Source: Comamonadaceae bacterium (GTDB lineage Bacteria; Pseudomonadota; Gammaproteobacteria; Burkholderiales; Burkholderiaceae_C). From it: a stretch of 6,297 nucleotides of DNA. Position numbers and translations under genes: made by a program. Where the stretch lies: contig JAHEBY010000159.1 in NCBI GenBank assembly GCA_024642025.1, positions 1-6,297 of the forward strand. Reading direction: 5' to 3'. The notes under the pieces were generated by a model. The model was not told the origin of the DNA. It worked only from the letters and a program-made list of their open reading frames with translations, and made no database searches. Positions 1 to 5,681 of the stretch are shown one piece after another. The first letter of the stretch is position 1. Every line of letters starts with the position of its first letter.

Positions 1-1109
1 GGTGTGAACTTTTCGGGCGCGTCACCGAGCGCGTCGGCGTGGTTTGCTTCAAACGAATCCATGGCGATGCGTTGTCCTTTCGCATGAGACAGGTACACGG
101 CCTCCTGGATGAGCAAGTTCTTCAGGTAGCATCGCGCAGAGTTTTCCTGTGGAAGACCTTCTGCAAGGTTTCGGACAACGCCGGACTGGAGGTTTTTGCA
201 AGCGCCTGCCCCAAAACTGGCGTCGTCTGCGCAGTCATCGTAGGGGTGACGAACTTCGGCGCCGTGATGAGGCTTCCACCACAGATGGGCATTCCCGTCC
301 AGACGCAAAACGCCTTTGGCACCTTCAAGCCACATCTCGCCCATGGTGCGCCTAGGGTTGTCGGCGCAGTGGTCATTCAAACGATTGCCGTCGAAGAGGC
401 CGGTTGCGCCGTTCCTGAATTCAAATGTAATCAGCGCCGCGTCTTCACCTTGAATTGCAGGATTGAGTCGGCGCAGTTGAGCACTGACTGCCACGACCTC
501 GCCCATCAAATACCGGAACGTGTCGATCAGATGAATGGCCGTCTCGGCCACCAAAAGCCGTGGCATGGTCTGGAAGTAGGGTTGCCGGTCCAGATAGGCG
601 TTGGGCCCCTGACCGTCGCCGGGACGCAAACGGAAACTGACGCCATGCAATCGGCCAAGTGTTCCGGTTGAGATCAGGCGCTGCATCTCGCGATACCACG
701 GCATGAAGCGGAAATTTTCATGGACGATTAGTTCTGCGCCAAACTTTTCGGCGGCATGGGTAAAGCGAAGCGCCTCCGCATAACTGCGTCCAAAAGGCTT
801 TTGGCAAATAATGGGAAGCCCTTTGGGCAGCATCGTTTCGAGAATCGCGGCCTGACTGGCAGGCGGCGTCACGACATCGACCAAGTCGGGTGAGCTGGCC
901 GTGAGCATGGTGTCCACTGAATCAAAGACTGCGGGCACCCCGAACTTGGTCGCCAGCGTCTTTGCTTTCGTTGTGTCGGTATCGCACAGGCCGACCAGTT
1001 CCACTCCCGGAATCGCTTGCCATCCGGTTAAATGGAATTGACTGAAATAGCCCGCCCCGACCACAGCCACGCGTCGAATTGTTTTGCGGTTGGTGAGGTT
1101 CAGCGGCAT
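1..1109 (-). CDS. Gfo/Idh/MocA family NAD(P)-dependent oxidoreductase (C-terminus cut by window edge)
   Basis: Reading right to left from an ATG at 1109, the frame is open for 369 codons to the window edge without a stop. The family oxidises or reduces sugars, inositols and sugar acids with NAD(P). An N-terminal Rossmann motif VVGAGYF (residues 16-22) is followed by the strand end CQKPFG (102-107), where K104-P105 match the catalytic lysine of the family's EKP motif; Glu is replaced by Gln here. HENFRF (130-135) and ETAIHLID (189-196) match the C-terminal domain. H193 is the usual catalytic histidine, with Glu189 in place of the more common Asp four residues earlier. Family members are usually 330-390 residues, so few residues should be missing. 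The ATG lies one base after the TGA of the upstream dehydrogenase, which implies translational coupling as the fourth gene of the operon. The exact substrate is unknown; a sugar or cyclic polyol oxidised to a lactone is an inference from the neighbouring lactonase. Confidence 0.92.
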   Translation of the reverse strand, partial: MPLNLTNRKTIRRVAVVGAGYFSQFHLTGWQAIPGVELVGLCDTDTTKAKTLATKFGVPAVFDSVDTMLTASSPDLVDVVTPPASQAAILETMLPKGLPIICQKPFGRSYAEALRFTHAAEKFGAELIVHENFRFMPWYREMQRLISTGTLGRLHGVSFRLRPGDGQGPNAYLDRQPYFQTMPRLLVAETAIHLIDTFRYLMGEVVAVSAQLRRLNPAIQGEDAALITFEFRNGATGLFDGNRLNDHCADNPRRTMGEMWLEGAKGVLRLDGNAHLWWKPHHGAEVRHPYDDCADDASFGAGACKNLQSGVVRNLAEGLPQENSARCYLKNLLIQEAVYLSHAKGQRIAMDSFEANHADALGDAPEKFT

Positions 1110-1110
1110 C

Positions 1111-2202
1111 TCAGCCCTTGGCCTTCATGGCGGCTATGACAGCGCGGGTGATTTCAACCGTGCCATGACCGCCGCCGAATTCGAAGGGGCGCACCTGCCC
1201 CGACGCAAAAACGTGTTCAACGGCCTCGTCAATCATGGCGGCGGCGTCGATGAGCCGCGCGTCGGCATGCCGGTGCCCGAGCCATTCCAGCATCATGCCG
1301 GTCGACAGCAGCATCGCCGTTGGATTGGCTTTACCCTCGCCAGCTATGTCGGGAGCCGTTCCGTGTGCTGGTTGAAAGAGGCCGTGCTTGTCTCCCAAGT
1401 CTGCAGATGGTGCCATGCCCATACCGCCCACCAAGGCGGCGATCAGGTCAGACAGAATGTCGCCAAACATGTTCTCGGTTACCAGAACGTCATAGGTCCA
1501 TGGCTTCATGACCAGGTTAAGGGCCATGGCGTCAACATAGGCACTGTCTGCGGAAACCTTTGGATATTTGGAAGCCACATCTTCAAATATGCTGCGCCAC
1601 AGGGCCATGGAGGCAAATACGTTCGCCTTGTCGACATTGGTCACTCGCGCCTGGCGGTTTCGTTTTAGCGCTCTTTGCTCGGCCAGCTTGAAAGCGAACT
1701 CGCAAATGCGGCGGGTCCCTTTGTGAGTGATCTGCATGGTGTCGTAGACACCGTCAGGTCGTGTTTCTCCTCGGCCGCGCGCATAAAAGAGACCTTCAGT
1801 GCTCTCCCTGACCAGTACCAGATCAATTTCACTGGCTTTGGGGCTGGCCAGCGGTGTGTGCAGGCCTTGAAAGGTGCGTATGGGGCGTACACCCGCATAC
1901 AGGTCGAAGTGAAAGCGTAGATCGAGTTGGGGAATTATTTCTGTCCCGTCTGCACCGCGCACATGGGGAAGTCCCATGGCGCCGAACAGGATGGCGTCGG
2001 CGCGATCGCATGCGGTGAGAGTTGAATCAGGCAGGGCGACGCCACTTTCCAGATAGTGCTGGGCGCCAGCTGGCAAATAGTTGAGGTGAAACTTCACACC
2101 GATCCGTGCTTGAGTGGCGTCCAGTATGTGGTCAGCCGCCGTCATGACTTCTCGCCCAATGCCGTCGCCAGGCAATACCGCGATTTGATAGTCTGTTTTC
2201 AT
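1111..2202 (-). CDS. NAD-dependent isocitrate/isopropylmalate-family (beta-decarboxylating) dehydrogenase
   Basis: A complete 363-residue member of the family that oxidises a 2R-hydroxyacid and decarboxylates it (isopropylmalate, isocitrate, homoisocitrate, tartrate, D-malate). The start is LPGDGIG (10-16). The substrate-carboxylate arginines align as R96, R106 and R132 (in VRESTEG), the catalytic pair as Y140 and K192 (in NVDKANV), and the Mg-binding aspartates as D224, D248 and D252 (in NMFGDILSD). The cofactor loop HGTAPDIAGEGKANP (280-294) has Asp285, the residue that selects NAD over NADP in this family. The specificity helix before R96 reads IIPQLDL (89-95). It has neither the Leu-Leu pair of LeuB nor the Ser/Asn of isocitrate dehydrogenase, and no leuC/leuD genes are nearby, so leucine synthesis is unlikely. 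The ATG at 2202 has only a weak upstream purine run (CTGAAGAAAA). It is the third operon gene, 51 bp after the regulator. The natural substrate is unresolved; tartrate/D-malate-like diacids are one possibility. Confidence 0.92.
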   Translation of the reverse strand: MKTDYQIAVLPGDGIGREVMTAADHILDATQARIGVKFHLNYLPAGAQHYLESGVALPDSTLTACDRADAILFGAMGLPHVRGADGTEIIPQLDLRFHFDLYAGVRPIRTFQGLHTPLASPKASEIDLVLVRESTEGLFYARGRGETRPDGVYDTMQITHKGTRRICEFAFKLAEQRALKRNRQARVTNVDKANVFASMALWRSIFEDVASKYPKVSADSAYVDAMALNLVMKPWTYDVLVTENMFGDILSDLIAALVGGMGMAPSADLGDKHGLFQPAHGTAPDIAGEGKANPTAMLLSTGMMLEWLGHRHADARLIDAAAMIDEAVEHVFASGQVRPFEFGGGHGTVEITRAVIAAMKAKG

Positions 2203-2253
2203 GAGTGTGTGTTTTCTTCAGGGGCGATGGATCGTTAGGTGCTCAATCCGCAT

Positions 2254-2937
2254 CTACATTTGTTGCAGGCGGAACTGTTCAAAAATTGCCAGTAGTTCTC
2301 TGCTGGCTCGTTGCCGGTGCTGCCGATTGACGGCCGCAGCGCCGGCTACATCACCTGCACGCAGCCGCTCAACCAGCGCCATGTGTTCCTGCGTCGAATT
2401 GATCGGGGTAGGGCGCAACCGTAGCGTGAACATGCGCGCCCGGTGCGCGCGGTCCCAATAGCTCATGACTGCGTCGGCCAGCATTGCGTTACCAGCCATC
2501 GAAATCAGTCGAACGTGAAATAGCTCGTCTGCCGCCGCCCAGGCATCCAGATCGCCTTTTGCCAAAGCCCTCTCCATCGCTTTGGTCGCAGAGATCAGCG
2601 GCTTTAGTTCGGTATCACTGGGCTTTCTGGCAGCCAATATTTCAGCCGCCATGCTTTCAAGGGCCGTCAGAATTTCGTAAATTTCCTTCATGTTGACGGA
2701 CGAGACTGGCAACACGCGCATGCCTCGCCGGGGGATCACTTCAACCAGGCCTTCTTTTGCGAGCTTGATCAACGCTTCGCGAACCGGTGTGCGACTCATG
2801 CCCAGGTGCAAAGCAATTTCCTGCTCCAGGGCTTGATAGCCGGGTGCCCAAACGTTGTCCAGGATGCGGCGGCGGATGTTTTTATAGGCGGCATCCACCA
2901 ATGAGCCAATATCGCTTGCCAGATTGTCTTTGACCAA
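2254..2937 (-). CDS. GntR-family transcriptional regulator, FCD (FadR) subfamily, TTG start
   Basis: A 227-residue DNA-binding regulator. The winged helix is at about 13-77, with the typical LEQEIALHLGMSRTPVREAL recognition segment (37-56) and wing (IPRRGMRV, 68-75). An all-helical FCD ligand domain follows (about 84-220). The usual metal/ligand-binding set is intact: D137 and H141 (DELFH), H165, H185 (QEHMALVERL) and H207 (NRQHR). FCD regulators commonly bind a carboxylate metabolite, often through a metal, and repress the operon that degrades it. The start codon is TTG at 2937: no ATG lies nearby, and an AAGGGGG ribosome binding site sits 6 bases upstream. It is the second gene of the operon, 14 bp after the lactonase stop, so it is probably autoregulated together with the enzymes. 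Its effector is unknown but is likely an acid made by this pathway. Identity as an FCD-GntR protein is secure; the target is an inference. Confidence 0.95.
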   Translation of the reverse strand: MVKDNLASDIGSLVDAAYKNIRRRILDNVWAPGYQALEQEIALHLGMSRTPVREALIKLAKEGLVEVIPRRGMRVLPVSSVNMKEIYEILTALESMAAEILAARKPSDTELKPLISATKAMERALAKGDLDAWAAADELFHVRLISMAGNAMLADAVMSYWDRAHRARMFTLRLRPTPINSTQEHMALVERLRAGDVAGAAAVNRQHRQRASRELLAIFEQFRLQQM

Positions 2938-2943
2938 AATGAA

Positions 2944-2950
2944 CCCCCTT
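2944..2950 (-). promoter_or_regulatory. Strong ribosome binding site for the TTG-initiated GntR gene
   Basis: On the minus strand AAGGGGG ends 6 bases before the TTG at 2937, in the 14-bp gap after the lactonase stop codon. It is the best Shine-Dalgarno match of any gene in the window. It decides the start, since the alternatives nearby are only ATT or internal codons. Confidence 0.7.
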
Positions 2951-2951
2951 A

Positions 2952-3980
2952 CTAAATCGAGTTAGGGTAGCGCCAATGAATGGGTGGATGACCCGCATTT
3001 GGCATCCGGACCTTGGCGATGGCATCACCCAGAAGACAGCCTAGGTAGCCCGTGCAAAGATCTGGCCCTCCAAAGGCCAGACTGGAGATGTTCTTGAGCA
3101 ACTGGCTTTTCCCGCCATCCAGGTGTGGCCTGTTCATTTCCCCAGCCTCGTAGGCGCGATCGACCCAGTCAAGATGCTCGGCGTCGACGTCCTCAAGCCA
3201 AACTTGCTGCCCGCCATCGGGTGCGACGCGAATCAACCGGTTGCTGACAATGCTGACGACCCAGATGTTGCCTAGTTCGTCAAAAGCGAGACCATCCGGA
3301 AACACTCCGTATCCAAACTCCGTTACTGTCTGCCTGAAGCCAAGATCACCACCATTCGAGATTGGGAAACGCGACAGACGCCTTGAGAAGGTCTCGTTCA
3401 CATACAGCCACTGGCCATTTGGATGAACAGCACACTCGTTGGTATAACCGAGGCCATCTGCCACGATGCGGGCGCCTTTGGAGTCGACAACCACGACAAA
3501 ACCGTCGTTGCAGGTTTTACGATAGCCCAGGGCACGCGGCGTGAGTCGCGTGCTGACCGTGATCCACGTACGTTCGGCTGCGTCCTGCACCACGAAATTG
3601 GTGGGCGGTAGGTCGACGCCTTGCACCGACTGCAAAAAGGGCCGGGTGGTGCCATCGCGCTGCAATTCGTAGACGCCACCTTTTTCGCTACCCAAATGAG
3701 TGATAAGGAACGAGCCATCCGCCTGAAGGGCGATGCCGTTTGGTTTGATTACTTCACCATCGAGCGCCTGGGCCAAATACAGCGCTTGCGTCCCATCGGG
3801 TTGGATGTGCGCCACGCCGCCGCGCCAATCGGCTGTGTACAGGTCGCCGCCGGCTGTTGCCAATACGCATTCCGGACGGACCAGGCCGACTCCTGACCAG
3901 TGGATATTGTCTATGGCTATTGGCAGAGCCGATGTATCAGCGCTGTTGGCTATGAATTTTCTTGGTGGGTCGACTTGCAC
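2952..3980 (-). CDS. SMP-30/gluconolactonase/LRE-family protein (probable sugar-acid lactonase)
   Basis: A 342-residue six-bladed beta-propeller of the SMP-30 family, which hydrolyses sugar lactones to acids using one divalent metal. The expected metal ligands are E37 (LVRPECVLAT), N181 (GYTNECAVHP) and D229 (FPDGLAFDE). N128 (PPTNFV) matches the usual substrate-contact asparagine. Other blade signatures are LYTADWRGGVAHI (47-59), PNGIAL (80-85) and LKNISSLAFGGPD (295-307). It is longer than the usual 290-310 residues because of a segment at about 260-293 and a C-terminal final blade. No signal peptide is evident, so it is probably cytoplasmic. The start is GTG at 3980. It is the only ATG, GTG or TTG between the upstream in-frame stop at 4007 and the E37 ligand, yet no good ribosome binding site precedes it. 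It is the first gene of the operon, behind an AT-rich leader. The specific lactone is unknown. Confidence 0.92.
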   Translation of the reverse strand: MQVDPPRKFIANSADTSALPIAIDNIHWSGVGLVRPECVLATAGGDLYTADWRGGVAHIQPDGTQALYLAQALDGEVIKPNGIALQADGSFLITHLGSEKGGVYELQRDGTTRPFLQSVQGVDLPPTNFVVQDAAERTWITVSTRLTPRALGYRKTCNDGFVVVVDSKGARIVADGLGYTNECAVHPNGQWLYVNETFSRRLSRFPISNGGDLGFRQTVTEFGYGVFPDGLAFDELGNIWVVSIVSNRLIRVAPDGGQQVWLEDVDAEHLDWVDRAYEAGEMNRPHLDGGKSQLLKNISSLAFGGPDLCTGYLGCLLGDAIAKVRMPNAGHPPIHWRYPNSI

Positions 3981-4006
3981 TTTAACGTCTAAAGTATCTA
4001 TGAACT

Positions 4007-4020
4007 ATGGAATAACCCAT
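4007..4020. promoter_or_regulatory. Inverted repeat ATGG-N6-CCAT upstream of the lactonase start
   Basis: The 14-bp stretch has four perfectly paired bases at each end around a six-base spacer and sits about 27-40 bases upstream of the GTG. It could be a second operator or chance; weak on its own. Confidence 0.25.
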
Positions 4021-4038
4021 AATTGTGTGTATTAGTTA

Positions 4039-4048
4039 ATGTATACGT
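4039..4048. promoter_or_regulatory. Candidate FCD-GntR operator (ATGTATACGT)
   Basis: A ten-base near-palindrome (8 of 10 positions symmetric) is centred on a perfect GTATAC, about 60-70 bases upstream of the lactonase start. GTATAC cores are common in operators of FCD-subfamily GntR repressors such as UxuR and ExuR. The regulator encoded as the second gene of this operon is the obvious candidate to bind it. Assignment is by position and core sequence only. Confidence 0.45.
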
Positions 4049-4068
4049 AGAAATCGAGTCTTTTAGTT

Positions 4069-4078
4069 GGTATTTACC
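4069..4078. promoter_or_regulatory. Possible second operator half-site pair (GGTATTTACC)
   Basis: Inverted repeat GGTA-N2-TACC ending 10 bp before the 3' end of the mtfA-like gene. It shares the GGTA/TACC arms seen in several GntR-FCD operators, and its centre is 30 bp (about three helical turns) from that of the GTATAC site. Weak evidence; it may be chance. Confidence 0.25.
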
Positions 4079-4088
4079 CGAGGGACGA

Positions 4089-4973
4089 CTACCAGCTCAG
4101 TGGGTCAATGCAGTAGAACGCAGACAAAGCCCGGTACAAATCAGGATGATCGGTGGCGAGCAGCCGGGCCTGTTCAAAGAAAGTCTCGGAGACCACCGCA
4201 AAAAATTCGACCGGGTCGGTCGCGCCATAACGGTCTATCAACTGCGGCTTGGGGTCAGGCGTTTCAGATTGGCTTTGCTGCAGCTGCTCGTAAGCAGCGG
4301 ACATCACCTGCGCCCAGCGCGTGGCGTGGTGGGGGGCGAGGATGGGCGCGCCGTTGGCAGCACCTTTTTCCTGATCGAGCTGATGGGCAAACTCGTGGAT
4401 CACCACATTGCGGCCATCTGATACATCGGCGGCGCCCCCAAGCACGTCTTCCCATGAGAGGATGACCTGCCCTTCAGACCACGATTCGCCTGCCAGCACC
4501 TGCCGGGTGTCGGTGCGTACCCCGGCATAGTCGGTTTGCGCGCGGTTGACAACGAACGCGCCGGGGTAGACCAGAATCTGCCGCAGCCCCGGGAAGTAGT
4601 CGGTCTTGCGATTCAAAATCAGCAAGCACGCCTGCGCAGCGATGGTGACCCGCATGTCGTCTGTGACCACCAGACCGCGGCAACCAATGAACGCTTTTTC
4701 AGAAAGAAAAACCTGAATGTGCCCTTTGAGCTGCAGCTGCAGATCGGTCGGGAGCATTCGAAAATAGGGCATGCGTTCCTTCAGGATGCTTCGCCAGGCA
4801 TCCGGAAACGGTTTGCGATGCAGGCGCGCATAGCGCCATTGGGTCATGTAGGGCTTGGCAATCAGCCAGCCAATCCATACGGCGGCTGCACCCAGCAGTG
4901 CCAGGAACGGCAGGTTTGTTGCGGACACAGCGTGCAGGGTCTTCAGCTTGGCGGAGGTGCTCCGCCAGCACAT
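4089..4973 (-). CDS. mtfA: MtfA-family (M90) zinc metallopeptidase with N-terminal membrane anchor
   Basis: A 294-residue homologue of MtfA, a gluzincin peptidase known in E. coli for binding the repressor Mlc. The zinc site is H193-E194-F-A-H197 (VVIHEFAHQLD), with the third ligand E256 in DPVEFFAVVSE. The 59-residue spacing from the second His to this Glu matches what I recall for E. coli MtfA (His153 to Glu212). Upstream conserved stretches include LPTDLQLQL (74-82) and ILVYPGAF (133-140). Unlike the roughly 265-residue cytosolic E. coli protein, it has a hydrophobic segment at about 21-39 that should anchor it in the inner membrane, with the catalytic domain probably cytoplasmic. The ATG at 4973 overlaps the upstream GntR gene by 31 bp without a clear ribosome binding site. 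A GTG at 4928 (279 residues, still including the membrane segment) would remove the overlap and is a fair alternative. The physiological substrate here is unknown. Confidence 0.9.
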   Translation of the reverse strand: MCWRSTSAKLKTLHAVSATNLPFLALLGAAAVWIGWLIAKPYMTQWRYARLHRKPFPDAWRSILKERMPYFRMLPTDLQLQLKGHIQVFLSEKAFIGCRGLVVTDDMRVTIAAQACLLILNRKTDYFPGLRQILVYPGAFVVNRAQTDYAGVRTDTRQVLAGESWSEGQVILSWEDVLGGAADVSDGRNVVIHEFAHQLDQEKGAANGAPILAPHHATRWAQVMSAAYEQLQQSQSETPDPKPQLIDRYGATDPVEFFAVVSETFFEQARLLATDHPDLYRALSAFYCIDPLSW

Positions 4974-5605
4974 CCCCGCCGCAGAAATTGCCCTGCCACA
5001 AACAGGTCCCGTTCAATGGCGCGGCGCACGGCCGCGCAGTCGCGCCGGTCAATCGCCTGCAAAGCCTCATGGTGGGCTTTGTTCAGCACGGCGGCAGCGT
5101 CTGGCGTGTCAAGCATGGGGTTGGATATCGGCCCGGCCTTCAACCACAGTGCCTCGATCATGCTCATGAGCAACGGCGAGCCTGCCGCCTTGTACAGCAA
5201 GGTGTGGAAGGCCTCGTTGGCCTCAAGGTAAATGTCGGCATCACGCTCTGTCAGTGCCTTGTCCATCCGCTCACCGAGCAGATGCAGTCTGGCTATTTGG
5301 GTGTCGGTGAGTCTGTGGGCCCCGCGTTCGGCCGCATCACCTTCGAGCAGCAGGCGCGCTTGCAGCAGGTCGTCAAATTCCGCCACGGAAAGTCTGGGTA
5401 CAACCACGCCGCAATGGGGGACGTTGATCAGCGCACCCTCTGCGGCCAGCCGCTGCAGCGCCGCGCGAACGGGCATGTCGCCCACGCCGAGTTGTTGCGC
5501 CACGTCGTGGATCTTGAGCCGCTCACCGGGCGTAAAGCGCCCCATGCCAAGCCACTGACGAAGGCGCCGGTAGGTCGCGTCCTGCTGAGTTCGAACCGGG
5601 GTCAT
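4943..5605 (-). CDS. GntR-family transcriptional regulator, FCD subfamily (second, unrelated copy)
   Basis: A 220-residue regulator starting at ATG 5605. The winged helix is at about 10-70 (LKIHDVAQQLGVGDMPVRAA, 30-49; wing VPHCGVVVP, 62-70). The FCD domain runs from about 76 to 210. Ligand-domain residues N130 and H134 (EANEAFH) and H178/H179 (KAHHEAL) are present. The usual C-terminal histidine is replaced in the segment RRAIERDL (194-201), and no histidine is found near WLKAGP (154-159). The metal site is therefore reduced compared with the other regulator in this window, which resembles a subgroup of FCD proteins with a W-L-x-x-G-P segment. The C-terminus is proline-rich (GGAPPPS) and overlaps the start of the mtfA-like gene, so the two are probably co-transcribed. 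It is divergent from the membrane-protein gene to its right. Effector and targets are unknown; autoregulation through the palindrome at 5616-5627 is likely. Confidence 0.93.
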   Translation of the reverse strand: MTPVRTQQDATYRRLRQWLGMGRFTPGERLKIHDVAQQLGVGDMPVRAALQRLAAEGALINVPHCGVVVPRLSVAEFDDLLQARLLLEGDAAERGAHRLTDTQIARLHLLGERMDKALTERDADIYLEANEAFHTLLYKAAGSPLLMSMIEALWLKAGPISNPMLDTPDAAAVLNKAHHEALQAIDRRDCAAVRRAIERDLFVAGQFLRRGCAGGAPPPS

Positions 5606-5615
5606 GATTCATTCT

Positions 5616-5627
5616 ATTTGATCAAAT
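5616..5627. promoter_or_regulatory. Perfect 12-bp palindrome, candidate operator of the second GntR gene
   Basis: ATTTGATCAAAT is fully self-complementary and lies 10 bp upstream of the regulator's ATG, inside the 76-bp divergent gap. A repressor bound there could block expression of its own gene and perhaps influence the divergent membrane-protein gene. On the minus strand, a possible -35 (TTCACC) lies about 15 bp from TAATTT next to the palindrome; this promoter call is weak. Confidence 0.5.
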
Positions 5628-5651
5628 TACACCTGCGCAGTGTGGGTGAAC

Positions 5652-5665
5652 GGGGTATGGACCCC
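5652..5665. other. Small inverted repeat (GGGGT-ATGG-ACCCC) in the divergent gap
   Basis: A perfect 5-bp stem with a 4-base loop, 16 bp before the start of the plus-strand gene. It could form a small hairpin in that gene's leader or be a protein-binding site. There is no T-run after it, so it is not an intrinsic terminator. Confidence 0.3.
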
Positions 5666-5681
5666 TGCGTTGCGTACACTC

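Larger units (their letters stand above)
3981..4088 (-). promoter_or_regulatory. AT-rich leader/promoter region of the lactonase-led operon
   Basis: This 108-bp gap lies between the end of the mtfA-like gene and the GTG of the lactonase. The part from 4001 to 4080 is about 33% GC, far below the flanking genes, as expected for a promoter with operators. Three inverted repeats fall in it (separate entries). I cannot place a convincing -35/-10 pair; GATACT at 3998-3993 is a weak -10 candidate. No hairpin followed by a T-run is seen, so there is no clear terminator for the upstream unit and read-through from mtfA is possible. Confidence 0.5.

Noticed and set aside
39..671. 210-codon open frame on the plus strand
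   Set aside because: It lies opposite the Gfo/Idh/MocA gene, whose motifs are clear on the minus strand; the plus-strand translation has no recognisable domain.
1084..1668. 194-codon open frame on the plus strand
   Set aside because: It is antisense to the dehydrogenase gene, which has a complete catalytic set; the frame is a by-product of that gene's codon bias.
1111..2202. Calling this gene leuB
   Set aside because: The specificity helix lacks the isopropyl-contact residues, and the neighbours are a lactonase, a GntR regulator and a sugar oxidoreductase, not leuC/leuD/leuA.
4536..5231. 231-codon plus-strand open frame
   Set aside because: It is antisense to the HExxH peptidase and has no recognisable motifs.
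5633..5640. CTGCGCAG palindrome
   Set aside because: An 8-bp GC-rich palindrome is expected by chance at this composition, and it has no partner site or supporting context.
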